Shown one piece after another: positions 9,967-20,060 of a stretch of DNA of 22,741 nucleotides. The translations under genes and the position numbers were made by a program. Each line of letters opens with the position of its first letter. Positions within the stretch are counted from its first letter, which is position 1. The stretch lies in the NCBI GenBank assembly GCA_025765595.1, contig JAIVFH010000394.1:1-22741 (forward strand), read 5' to 3'. The notes below the pieces were generated by a model. It saw nothing but the letters and a program-made list of their open reading frames with translations, did no database searches and had not been told where the DNA came from. The DNA comes from Obelidium mucronatum. Its lineage: Eukaryota > Chytridiomycota > Chytridiomycetes > Chytridiales > Chytriomycetaceae.

Positions 9967-12316
9967 ACAGTTGTGTTACATGCAAAGATGTTGGAATCCC
10001 TACCTATCTCTGCGAATCATGTGCACATGCGCATTTGAGTCATTCCGGTATTTTATGTCACAAGGTTAGTGATGTTTTTTTGGAAGAGAGGCAACATTTA
10101 ACAAACTGAAGGTTGTTGATCGGACGGGGGTGTACTTCAACAATCAGGTCAAAAACATCTTGCCTGTTGTAGTAATGAATCGATTGGAAAACATCAAGTT
10201 CATTTGTATTCATCCAATTGGAATGAGAGAGTCATGGTTGCCAACTGTGAAGTCCACTCCTCTGCTGAAACCCTTGCCTGGATCGGCTTCTTTCCGGGCT
10301 CACCCACAAGACCAGGTACTATATTTAATTATTTCGCTATTTTTAATCTTTGTTGAGCACAACAGATTATGCATTCCGGTTTGATTTGATTGATGGTTTC
10401 TGCCTTGTCTGCCAAACATCACATTGGTGGCTCATCGTATCATTCGGTATTCAAGGCGCTTTTATTACGGCAGCATCCAAATAGCAGTAGTACATTGTAT
10501 CGGAAGCTGTACAGACCCTTTGCACGTGCCTTGCGGGAATTTGAGAATCAACAGCTCCTACTCCGACACTGTCGCCTAACAAAGAGTATTGTGAACGTCT
10601 TTGGCGTTGGATTCACTGAATGTCCTTGCATTGGCGCTTCTGATTGCAAAGCACCTTTCCGTTGGTAGTTTTTTTTTAAATGGTCAGATGTACTTACTCT
10701 CATCCAGATGTATGACGGCCTTGCCTCTGCGCAAAATTTCAGAGAAAAGGTGGAGGCTCCGATTCAAGCAAGTCTGTGCTGGAACCCATTTTTTGGCCAC
10801 CTTTGGTGACGGATGTTGTCCAAGAAGCAAAAACCCAAGCTGGAAGAAAGGGACCAACAGTTGTTATCTCAGACACATGTGACTCATCTTTTCATGCGGA
10901 AAAGGATACCGACGGAGATCCCGGTGCTCAGTGAATGGAATTTGTGCTGGGTACTGCTCATCAGTTTGCTCTCTTTGCATGGGGTAGCACTTGTACTCTC
11001 CTATAAACGTCTTGTTGCTAACCAATGATTAGATATGGTAAAAGGGGAGAAACTACAGTATATTGACTCTGCAATTGCGTTTCTCAAGGATTCAAGGAAG
11101 CATCGGCTACTCTCAGTATTCTATGATATCTATTGCCGTCAAGACGTGCATCAAGAGAGCCACCCAACATTGGAACAAAGGCAGACTTGGGAAATCTTCC
11201 GGTTCTGCATGCTTTCTGTCATGGACTTCGTTGTCAGCTGCTGTATGGAACACAAGCCGGAATGGGCTCTGGAACCTTTGGTGGGGAGACTCATGAGCGA
11301 GGTTGGTCCACAGTCATCAAATTTATATCACCAACAATGTATGAGACTGCTGGACATCGAAAGATAGCTTGCTGAACATGTTTGATGCAAAGAATCAAGA
11401 CCGTTTGGAATTGCTGCTTCCCAACATTTAAAACAGCTGAGAACCTCCTTGCTGAAATCAGCCACAACATTCCTGTGGAGTTGTACGATCTGTCCTCCAG
11501 TCCAACTTTGAAGACCGTCGAAAGCGGATCTTGCTTGCCACAATCCACAAACCAGACAAGTGCTTCCAACTCCCAAGATTCAAAAAATCACAGGCATGAA
11601 GCCCTTGCTCACCTCGGCTATTGATATTGCACATTCGATTCGCTTGCGCGACAAGTTAATCCATCGTAAAAAAGGGGGCTGGAGGAACATCAATTGTCAG
11701 TTCACTGCGCCGAGCCAACAAAACAGATACAGAAAAACTCAAAGTATTAATTGGCATGTATAATGACGTTTCACGATTTGAAGTTCCTGATACAACTGAG
11801 TTGGTGGATGCAAACTTACAGCAAAGTGACAGCGACTCTGGCTCTGAAGGTGACAACCTTTGAAGATACTGAAGCAAGCTTGATTTCCACCTGAGGGTTC
11901 TGGGCTTTGACTTTCAAAGACGTGTTTTCTAAGATTTCTGTTGAGGATGCTCGCATTAATGCAATCAATTGCATCGTGGAAAAGCGTTGAGGATCTGTTT
12001 TGGATCAAAATGGATTTGGAAGCAATGGTTGGCTATTTTATGGAACGGAAAACAGACCTTTTGGATGCGTATCAGGGAGATGTGTGGGAATGCAGAAGAT
12101 ATGCCTGAATGGTTTGAACCAACAGCTTTTCGAATCATGCAGAAGGGAGAACGTGTTGAGCATTCAATGTTAAATGAAGCAAAGGAGATCTTACTGAAGT
12201 TGGCAAGTACCAATGAAACTGTGTTGAGAAGAAACTGGATGAAGTGGAGAAAGCTTGGGAAGCTGGAACCCATGTCGAATTTTCAAAAAGCTGCGTGTGG
12301 CAGCTGGTGTCTGTAA
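9967..12316 (+). pseudogene. Decayed KDZ-type transposase, 5' part missing
   Basis: The frame is broken many times, but KDZ-like blocks appear in order. First comes a Cys/His cluster (CVTCKDVGIPTYLC, then CAHAHLSHSGILCHK), next VVDRTGVYFNNQVKN. After a 50-bp GT-AG intron (10316-10365) come YAFRFDLIDGF and LYRKLYRPFARALREF. CDSSFHAEKD, then MVKGEKLQYIDSAIAFL and VFYDIYC, are followed by LPVLHAFCHGLRCQLLYG and GGETHERGWS. The order C-x-C cluster, D-containing core, HxxxH/C block and GE-x-x-ER motif is what is known for Kyakuja-Dileera-Zisupton transposases of fungi. Stops and shifts, for example after 10080, near 10375 and at 11365, rule out function. The upstream end is cut by the right terminus of the second hAT-1 copy, so the N-terminal part is absent here. 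Confidence 0.75.
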
Positions 12317-12413
12317 ACAGTTTATAGCAGGTGTCCGAAAACGTAATTAGTAAATTTTAAATGTCACCAACAGCAGGTGAGTCCCAACACCGGCAAGCTG
12401 TGTTTCAATAGGC

Positions 12414-13964
12414 TCAGCAAATAGTCTTAATTTTTAGTGGCATCCAACTCCAGAACAACGACAGCGGTTGGAAGATGGCCTTCAAAGCCGGTGTGCGTGG
12501 ATCCATAAAACGCATGGCAGCGAATTGGATAACCTTGCAATTGCATGTGCTCAAGATCGAAAGAAAATATACACTGGTTTCAGCGAGAGACCTTGAAGTC
12601 AAAGAAAGCGGCCTCGGGCAACAGATGCTACTGTTTCGACTACCCTTCAAACTCAAGTTCAAGTTCATCAACATTAACTGGGGTTTGCAACTGAACCATA
12701 CGGGGACACAGCAAGCCAACTGGCGAAAATGCGCGTAACAAATCTAAGCCTGAGCACCCCTTCGTCATTGCCAGAGATCTTGCCAGAACTCTCAATGTTC
12801 AACCAACAAGCGTTTAAGAAGATCCTTCCATGGAAAAAAAGAAGCTTTCAATGGATAATGTGCTGTATCAATTAGCGGCTCGAGCAATCAAAGTAATACC
12901 TATTTTTATTACCCATAGACTCATGCAAGTGAATAGAACGCAACCCGAAAGCCTTCAAGAAGAACACCCGCGAAAACTCGCTCATAACAAGGCTCTATAT
13001 GATCTTGAAATCGCTGCAATCAGAGCCGATGCCATTCGTTGGAAAGAGGCGGAACAAGCGTTTGAAATCCAGCACCAAGTCGATTTTGAAGAACTTGTGA
13101 AGATGCCTTCCGCTTCAATCAACGAAAACCGTGCTTTGATTCTGGGATGTTCAACAGGCACCTGCGATCGGCTCTCAATGGATACGAAGCGTTGGGTTAA
13201 ATACAACTATTATACAAGACGACTTCAACAACATTGTTGTGAACACTTCAGGTTTGCATCGCTTTTTCCCTCCGAAACAGTTTGCTCATATTGCTTACTC
13301 AGGTCCAGCCTCTCGCGAATTGGTTCGAATATACAACAACCTTCCAGCCATGGATTTTGTGACAAAAGCAACCCAGGCACGTGGCATCATTGCTGATCGT
13401 GTGTTCTTGGCCAAGGAGTTACGCAAGGCAACTCAAAGATTGTGCCAAAGAGCCTTGGGGACAAGAAGTTCTGGATCCGTCAAAGGTTGAAAGCCAAAAT
13501 CAACCAAGAGCTACAAACGAGCTTCACACGTCTGCCAATCAAGCACCCTGCGATCAAGAAGAATTTTGCTGTGAATCTTCCGGCTGGTATCGATTCTGAA
13601 CAATTTGATTTGCCTGCAATTGTCCCTCACAGTTGTAAACCAACTATTGTCTGGGTTCGAGCGTATTAGAGTTCAGGCCTGTGATTCTGATGATATGAGC
13701 GAGAGTGAAGAAGAGGGCAACGAAGAGGATGATGAGGAGGAGGAAGTGATGAACTGGAATTCATTGCAAGATTCGCATGAAGCCAATGGGGAGGAACTTC
13801 TTCAGGGGTATTGTATGAATCCGGATTGTGAGATGGGGGATTATGAGATTCAAGATAGATGCGATGGATGTGACGGCTTTTTACACGGGTTTTGCGGTGG
13901 TGCTTTTGAATTAGGGGACAAGTCATATTGCCCAAACTGCAATGAGAACACGAGACTGCAGTAA
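12414..13964 (+). pseudogene. Degenerate continuation of the KDZ-region gene ending in a PHD-like finger
   Basis: Several short plus-strand frames line up as remains of one longer gene. They include a stretch reading HPTPEQRQRLEDGLQ (about 12438), a helical section with NKALYDLEIAAIRADAIRWK (about 12986), and blocks such as GDKKFWIRQRLKAKIN and CKPTI. They end in an acidic linker (SDDMSESEEEGNEEDDEEEE) followed by the zinc finger at 13812-13940. I cannot show that this was one protein with the KDZ core; position and strand agree, but a second nested element is possible. AATAAA overlaps the stop. Confidence 0.45.
13812..13940 (+). other. PHD-like C4HC3 zinc finger domain
   Basis: In the last open frame the ligands follow C-x4-C-x10-C-x2-C-x4-H-x2-C-x13-C-x2-C, beginning CMNPDC and ending CPNC. 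This is the C4HC3 order of PHD fingers, which usually read histone tails, although the first spacing is wider than the common C-x2-C. The frame runs to a stop at 13962-13964 without interruption from about 13605, so it is the best-preserved part of this relic. Confidence 0.6.
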
Positions 13965-13968
13965 TAAA
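13963..13968 (+). terminator. Candidate poly(A) signal of the KDZ-region gene
   Basis: AATAAA overlaps the TAA stop of the zinc-finger frame. Confidence 0.4.
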
Positions 13969-14290
13969 ATATCTTGACACTTGTTTTATTTTGTGTTAAC
14001 GGATGCCTTTTAACTGAAAATGCAGACTTCTTTATTTTTAATGCCGACTTCTATATTCTTTGAGAGTCCTGCGATCGAACCCTTGCTCGATCTCATAAGC
14101 TGTGACGTGTCACCACCAGCCTGTAGATGCTCGAGTGAAAAAATAATTTTGCGTCTTGTCGTTCTTGAAGAAAGTGCATTGGGTGAGGTGCATGGATAAA
14201 AAATTTAATTTGGAGATTTCATTTGTGGCCTGAGCCGTCTCAGTTGCTGAACTTTTTTCAATTTCCAGATCCAAAAAAAAACGTTGTCAG
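13969..14290. other. Intergenic and promoter region of the first DUF4436-like gene
   Basis: About 320 bases separate the relic from the next start codon. No gene or clear terminal repeat was seen. The end (14220-14290) is presumably the 5' UTR and promoter of the gene starting at 14291. Confidence 0.4.
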
Positions 14291-17200
14291 ATGCGTTCTC
14301 CAAGCTTCCTTCCCCGCGCAAGAGTGATCCGCTTCATTGCCTACATTGCAGTGTCCCTGATTATTGTCATCATCTCCCTGTCAGTCATTGGAACTACAGC
14401 ACAAAAGAATGCTGAGGGAAAGGCAAACTATTCAGTGTCTTCGCCTGCAGTCTTTGACGAGAATCTCGAGGATTACCTCGACGTTACTGCCGTGGTCAGT
14501 TCCGTTGATGTTCCTAACCAACTCATGAAGGTCAATTACTTCTTTTCGCTTGGCGGAGGTTTGTGTAGATGACTAACTTTTAAAAAACGTGTTTTCAACA
14601 CTGCCATGTTTTTTAACAGTGTTGGGAATTCATTGAAAAATTTCATTTAGATTTGAGAAAAGTTTGTGAAATGGCAAGTCATGACTGCACACTTTCATGA
14701 GTTTCCTTGTTTCATGAGGTGGAAATTAACAGGCAGTCATGAGCTTGTTTGTTTGTGAGAATTGTGAGTCAATTCATGAAACTAGTCTACAATTTTGGTA
14801 ATAAGTCTTCCAAGCTAACAAGCTCTGAAATTAAACAGAATTCATATAAATAAAGCAATATTAACTAGACTAAAATCATAATGAAGGAGAACATGCCTCC
14901 ATCACATCTGGTAAAGGAACTCCACTGCTATTGATTCTTTTCCTTCAATTGACCAAGTCATTAGGAATTCTCCCATCTTTGTGGGCATAATACTCCACGA
15001 AAGCGACTTCAAAGCTCTGATGTGTGGACTTCTGTCAAGAGACTCAAACCAGGCCACCCGGAATATGACAAGGAGTTCACGCATATCTGCAAGGAAGACA
15101 ACTGCAATATCCTGCTGAAGCTTTCTCGGAGCAAGCCAAAGGATTCAACAAGCTCTTGGGTGACCTCTGCCGCAATCAAGCACATGCAGAAATTCCATTC
15201 CACTACTTCCGTTGCACAAGAAGCAAACAGGCGTTTTAATGCTGCAGCTAATGCAAAAGTAAATCAGCAGCTGGATTTCACTCTGTCAACCACTCCTGTG
15301 CCAAAACCAACTTCACTGAAAAAGAGCTCATCTTTCAATGTTGCCGACAATGCTGCAAGTTATATCTCTGCTACTATCAAGTTCTATTGTTATAGTCCGA
15401 CTCAAGTCTCAAAGTCCACATTTGAAGACCCGCTGTTTCGTGACATCTTCGTAAAGTTGGTATATCCTGACGAACCTCCAGTTCTTACCAGCAAATCTTT
15501 GAAAGCTTGGGTTGATGCAGAGTTTGAAGTGTTTTTGATGTTTCTGCGGTAAGGCTCACTGAGAATATTTATCCTTCTTTACTGTTTGACTTAGTAACAC
15601 TCTTTCAATCAGATTCATGTTGAAGAAGAAGCACCAACAAGCCCACGGAAATCAATACGCCCAGTTTCTCCACGACGGTGGTACCCTGGATAATCGAATG
15701 AAGTTCCAGGCAATGGGAATTCAATTTGTGGATCCAAACTTTTCCTGCAATCATGTCATCTCTATTGCATTCAGTGCTTCTTTGGTAAACACCAATGAAT
15801 CTGTTGCCAGCAAGGTGGAACTCTTGTTCAAGGAGCGCACCGGATTCAAGTTTCAAGACACTGTTTCGTCCATGATTCAGGATCGAGCTGCGTTGGGAGT
15901 TGCTGGACTCCTTGATATTGAAGAGGAAGCTTGTTTGATGCATGACGGTGACAAGATTGGACGCTCAGCCATTGGAAGTTTGATTCGTTCACATGACAAG
16001 AAGCCTGTCAATCCATTTCCTGACGGTGTAAAGCTTGTGAAACTTGTGCACAGTGTTGCTTCCCATTTCAATTTCGAGAAACGCCGTGAAACACTCTTTG
16101 AGACTTGTGAAAAGCTGGGAGATGTTCCGCAGGTTCGAATGAAGGTGGACTTGAATACTACTCGTGTTGCAAGTGCCCATACATTGATCCAGTCTGTCCT
16201 GCGTGTCAATAAGGGACTTTGTTATGTGATGGCTTTGCCTCAAGACAAGCAAGATCCATGTCCCACAATTCTTGGCCACCAGTGGAACGAAATTGCAGAG
16301 TTTGAAGCAATTCTAAACTGTACTAGAGTCACGACTCACTTGGCTCAAACTGAAGAACACTATTGCGGTGCCTACCGCAATCTCATTGTTCAACTCACCT
16401 CAAATGCCCTACGCGCTGACACTCTTAAAGTAATTGATCGTGCTGCAATAGGTCTTGACTACCAACTTCCTCGTGTTGATATTCCTGTGGCAGACTTATC
16501 TGTCGTGGGGAAAACTTGCCGTGAAAGAGCAATTCTTGAGCTTGAGCGGCGATTCTGTGGAAATGCCACAGAATCGATTCAGAATCTATCTATCAAAAAC
16601 AGTGATAGGCTTCTCCTTGCAACCCTTCTTGACCTTCGTACTGTGCCGTGTATCCACCTCACTATGAGCGAAGTCTCTAAAGCAACTGCGTTGTTGCAAG
16701 AGGAATACATCAAATTCTCCTACCAATGGTCCAAATACGAGTTTGAGGAACATGTTCCCGCCCGCACTCCTGTATTTCAAGCGCGAACCAAAACTAGAAA
16801 AACTGAACCAACTCAGCTAATTGTCTCTGGCATTGTCTATGGTCATTCTGTTTGGGATGAGGATGAGTCATTATCTTCATCAGATGAGGAGATTGATGAA
16901 TCCATTGCTCAATTCACATTTGACCATGCCGCCGCAGTAAAAGAATTCAAAAATGTGTTCAAAAATTGGGGGAAACTTAAAATCGACTGGCATAAACTCT
17001 TTCCAACTCTTCAAGCAGGTCCATTGGATTGGGTTGATGATTTGATGTTTGTTGATATGGGAGTTGTGTATCGCCACATCCAGCAACTGGACCCAGAGCA
17101 TAAGAAGTACGGATTTCTTCCCCTGATGGCTTCTTGTTCTCGAGGCCAGATTGGTGCATTGCCAGCTGAATCATACTGTGAACGCATGCTCTCTTGTGCA

Positions 17201-17591
17201 AACAACATTTTAACCAAGGGAAATTCCCTTCTTGGTGTCGGAGAGTTGGAAAAATTGGTTGTGTTGAGAATGAATCGCGATTTTATGAATTTCATGAGAG
17301 GCAATTATTCCCACATTAGTAAGCAAGAGTTCAATGAAACTCGTGTTGTGGATGCTGAATAGTTAAATAGTCAATAAACAATTATTGGTGGCCATGACTA
17401 ACTCGTGAAACTGCAGCTCATGAAAAGCAATTTCTCATGATTTCAAAGAAAAATTTTTTTCATGACTTTTTCTTCTCATGATTTCAAAGAAATTTTTTTT
17501 TCATGACTTTTTCTTCTCATGAAATGTCCAAGTCATGAAAAAAACTCACGAATTCCTAACGCTGTTTTTTAATCAATTCCCTTTTATAACT

Positions 17592-17622
<31 letters not shown>

Positions 17623-18481
17623 CACACACAGATTTACTCAGCGAAGCCAAAGGCACCTTCCCCGAAACGAAATACGACATCAACTTTTCAAGCACAACCC
17701 ACAAGTTTTCCTTCGCCAAAGGATCCGCCCTGCTCCCACAAACCGGAACCATCTTTATCGACGGCGATTTTAACCAATACCCTTTCGACAGCTTTGACGG
17801 ATACTTTCTTCTCCAGGGAACTTTTGGCAGTGACAAGAAACTTCTCCCCATCCGTTTGACGCTGGCGGGTGTCCCCAACGGCTTCAAAATTGAATACACT
17901 GCCACCGACGCGGACTCTGACATCCCACACACGGAAGTCTATGGAATCGCGAGTATTTCAAGAAGCGATAGCGTAAAGACGTTTGCAATGTTGATTACGA
18001 TTACAATGTGGGCCTTGGGTGTAGCGGCGGCGATTTACACGATGAGTTTGTATCTGTTTGACAAGCGACCGGAACCCCCGACGGTTGGATTCCATGTTGC
18101 CTTGTTGTTTGCGATGCCGTCTGTGAGGAATTCCATGCCGGTGGCTCCGCCTATTGGGTCTTTGATTGATCAAATGTGTTTGGTGTGGGTTATGATGTTG
18201 CTTGCGATTTGTGTTTTGTTGCAGTTTGTGAAGTTTGTGTGGCATTTCGTGTTGGGAGAGAAGGCTGCTGCCGTGGCTGAGTTGAGTTTTTTTTTCTTTG
18301 TATTCCTGCGTCCATCTATTTTAATCACGCATTATTGCATTGTATTTATCCTCTGTATTTTTGTTGCAGATTGAAGAAGAAGGAGTCAGCTCCACCTGCT
18401 CCTGCACCTGCTCCAGCCAGTAGTAGCGATAGTTCTCATGCCACTGAAGTCAGCATTCCCTTCTTGGCCGCTAAAGTTTAG
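14291..18481 (+). CDS. DUF4436-family membrane protein A (about 342 residues), hAT-2 inside intron 1
   Basis: Exons are 14291-14558, 17632-18280 and 18370-18481, with phases 1 and 2, identical to the paralog at 18577. An N-terminal membrane helix (residues about 14-36) is followed by an extracytoplasmic-type beta-rich region with NQYPFDSFDGYF. Three more hydrophobic segments contain FAMLITITMWALGV, VALLFAMPSVRNSMPVAPP and MCLVWVMMLLAICVLLQF. The block RNSMPVAPPIGSLIDQ near the C-terminus is characteristic of DUF4436 proteins, whose function is not established. The C-terminal tail is Pro/Ala- and Ser-rich. Intron 1 is 3073 bp because it contains hAT-2; without it and one target copy it would be 117 bp. 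All exons are open, so the gene can work if the giant intron is removed. Confidence 0.85.
14609..14616. repeat. hAT-2 target site duplication, left
   Basis: TTTTTTAA lies directly before the CAG end and is repeated exactly at 17565-17572. The site is in intron 1, 51 bases past the splice donor. Confidence 0.9.
14679..14779. repeat. TCATGA hexamer array, left end of hAT-2
   Basis: Five copies of the palindromic hexamer TCATGA start at 14679, 14695, 14712, 14737 and 14774. A matching array lies at the other end. Subterminal motif arrays are the usual transposase-binding sites in hAT elements. Confidence 0.7.
14881..17362 (+). CDS. hAT-2 transposase, three exons, about 787 residues, apparently intact
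   Basis: Exons are 14881-14910, 14965-15548 and 15613-17362, with GT-AG introns of 54 and 64 bp and phases 0 and 2. The 10-codon first exon (MKENMPPSHL) is inferred from the in-frame GTAAAG donor and TTAG acceptor; without it the frame has no Met. A BED-like finger spans residues about 31-88 (Cys 52 and 57, His 83 and 88, with VWTSVKR before and KHMQKFH at the end). The catalytic-core words are HDGGTLDNRMKFQAMGIQF, SMIQDRAALG and CLMHDGDKIG. The C-terminal dimerisation block reads ALPAESYCERMLSCANNI and ELEKLVVLRMN. No stop or shift interrupts it. It should excise and reinsert copies of elements bearing its CAG ends. AATAAA follows at 17373-17378. Confidence 0.88.
17373..17378 (+). terminator. 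Candidate poly(A) signal of hAT-2 transposase
   Basis: AATAAA lies 11 bases after the transposase stop, within the intron of the host gene. If used during host transcription it could cause premature polyadenylation of gene A. Confidence 0.5.
17418..17538. repeat. TCATGA hexamer array, right end of hAT-2
   Basis: Seven copies of TCATGA start at 17418, 17435, 17460, 17476, 17501, 17517 and 17533. Part of the array is a tandem duplication of a roughly 41-bp unit (about 17431-17512). Confidence 0.7.
17565..17572. repeat. hAT-2 target site duplication, right
   Basis: TTTTTTAA, identical to 14609-14616, lies directly after the CTG end of hAT-2. Confidence 0.9.
17592..17619 (+). repeat. (CA)14 microsatellite before the intron 1 acceptor of gene A
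   Basis: Fourteen CA units end 12 bases before the AG acceptor at 17630-17631. The paralog has a shorter CA run in the same place (about 18935-18947), so the feature predates or parallels the duplication. Confidence 0.9.
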
Positions 18482-18493
18482 ATGAGAAAGCTG

Positions 18494-18494
<1 letters not shown>

Positions 18495-18524
<30 letters not shown>
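18495..18524 (+). repeat. T30 homopolymer between the two paralogs
   Basis: Thirty T residues lie in the 95-bp gap between the stop of gene A and the start of gene B. Long poly(dA:dT) tracts are known to exclude nucleosomes, so it may be part of the promoter of gene B. The exact length is unreliable in sequencing. Confidence 0.85.
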
Positions 18525-18556
18525 CCGTTATGAAGTGGGTTGTGCCTGTGTTCAAA

Positions 18557-18562
18557 AATAAA
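18557..18562 (+). terminator. Candidate poly(A) signal of gene A, next to the start of gene B
   Basis: AATAAA lies 76 bases after the stop of gene A and 15 bases before the ATG of gene B, so the two transcripts would overlap or abut. Confidence 0.35.
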
Positions 18563-18576
18563 AAAAATAAAAAAAC

Positions 18577-19868
18577 ATGAAATTGCCGAACCTCATACAC
18601 ATCTCCAGCTTCATCCCTCGACCAAGATTGATTCGAGTCTTCCTCAGCATATCGATATCCGCTGTTCTTGTCATTGTATCTCTTATCCTGGTCGGAGTGA
18701 ATGCACATGCAAGCGCCAAAGGGAGAGCAAACTACTTTGTTTCTTCGGCTGCTGTCTATGACAATGCTACAGTAGACTATTTGGATATAACTGCGTTCGT
18801 TAATTCCATCGATGTTCCGAATCAATTCATGAAAGTAACTTATATGTTCCAATTGGGCGGAGGTATTTTGTGGATAAACGAAACAACCAAAAACACTGTC
18901 AAAGTGAAAGATTGAATTATGCCAAACCAAAAAAACACACACACACATTTAGATTTACTCGGCCGAGCAAAAGGAATCTTCCATCAAACGAAATACGACC
19001 TCAACTTTGCAAGCACAACCCAAAAGTTCTCCTTCCCCAGCGGGTCTCTACTAATCCCACAAACTGGAACAATTCTGATTGATGGCGATTTCAACCAATA
19101 CCCCTTCGATAGCTTTGCAGGCTATTTTCTCGTTCAAGGGACTTATAATTACAAGTCGTCGTCGTCCAGTGGAAATGAAACCTTGTTACCGCTTCCCATC
19201 CGTTTGACGCTTTCTGGGATCCCTAATGGATTCAACGTAGAATACGTTGTTTTGGATACTACTACAACTGAAACACAAGAACAACAACAACATACTGAAG
19301 TCTTGGGACTCGCCAACATCTCTCGAAGCGACAGCGTCAAATCATTTGCAATGCTAATCACGATAACAATGTGGGCCTTGGGCGTCGCGTCTGCAGTGTA
19401 CACTGCAAGTATATATCTATTTGATAAACGGCCGGAACCCCCGACAGTAGGGTTCCATGTCGCCTTGCTTTTCGCGTTGCCGTCAATGAGGAATTCTATG
19501 CCTGTGGCTCCGCCGATTGGGTCTTTGGTGGATCAAATGTGTTTGGTGTGGGTGATGATGGTGCTTGCGATTTGTGTCTTGTTGCAGTTTGTGAAGTTTG
19601 TGTGGCATTTTGTGTTGTTGGAGAAGAGTCGGCTTGTTGGTTTGGCTCAGTTCAGTATCGTTTTTTCCTTCCCCACGTTCAGCTTTGTTTTTTTTTATCG
19701 AAAGGCATCGAAAGGCTCAGTAATTTTTGTTTCTTTTTTTTTAGGCAAACCAAGAGGGATGAGGAAGTCGGTAATTCCCAGAATGTATCCCCGCCAGGTC
19801 AATCTTGTGCGGGCTCTGTTGCTTTCATTTCTCCCAATAATACTTCTTTCTTGACTGCCATGAGTTGA
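18577..19868 (+). CDS. DUF4436-family membrane protein B (about 368 residues)
   Basis: Exons are 18577-18862, 18953-19649 and 19745-19868, with GT-AG introns of 90 and 95 bp and phases 1 and 2, exactly as in the neighbour upstream. It has the same plan: an N-terminal membrane helix, then a loop domain with DFNQYPFDSFAGYF. The FAMLITITMWALGV helix, the LPSMRNSMPVAPPIGSL block and a last helix follow. Differences are a Ser-rich insertion (about YKSSSSSGNET), a Gln-rich stretch (QEQQQ) and an unrelated C-terminal tail without the Pro/Ala run of A. The two genes clearly arose by tandem duplication and have diverged considerably at both ends. The function is unknown; the family is known only as multi-pass membrane proteins. 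Confidence 0.85.
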
Positions 19869-20060
19869 GACCCCTTCCTGATTGCTTGTTTTTTATTTTA
19901 TTTTCCGGCTGCGGTGACTTCTATTTAATATTCAAGGCATGATAATACATAAACGACTATGATTTTTTTATTTGCCGGAGTTTCAAAGAATGAAAGCATG
20001 CAATTTTAAAACAGATGAAAGAGAAAAGTAAATAACCAAAAAAAAAACCCCCTTTTGGCT
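19869..20060. other. Convergent intergenic region
   Basis: 192 bases lie between gene B (plus) and the fungalysin gene (minus). The region is AT-rich; a minus-strand AATAAA at 19967-19972 probably serves the protease gene. Confidence 0.5.
19967..19972 (-). terminator. Candidate poly(A) signal of the fungalysin gene
   Basis: AATAAA on the minus strand lies about 90 bases after the stop codon at 20061. Confidence 0.45.

Larger units (their letters stand above)
14617..17564 (+). mobile_element. hAT-2, complete hAT transposon inside an intron (2948 bp)
   Basis: The ends are CAGTGTTGGGAATTC on the left and, reverse-complemented, CAGCGTTAGGAATTC on the right (13 of 15 equal). They are flanked by TTTTTTAA on both sides (14609-14616 and 17565-17572), an exact 8-bp target duplication. 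TCATGA occurs 5 times at 14679-14779 and 7 times at 17418-17538. One transposase gene in the same direction as the host gene fills the interior. The terminal repeats and protein are unlike hAT-1, so this is a separate family. Perfect target copies and open exons point to a recent insertion. Confidence 0.95.

Noticed and set aside
14069..14140. tRNA-like stretch with CTCATAA and a GATCGAACC word
   Set aside because: The anticodon-loop-like word and the T-arm-like word are on opposite strands, and no cloverleaf or acceptor stem forms.
17535..17631. Upstream part of the frame through the CA repeat joined to exon 2 of gene A
   Set aside because: The paralog shows that the coding exon begins after the AG at 17631; the His/Thr repeat is intron sequence.
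18495..18524. T30 tract as the poly(A) tail of a retroposed gene copy
   Set aside because: Both neighbouring genes keep their introns and point the wrong way; no retroposed copy adjoins it.
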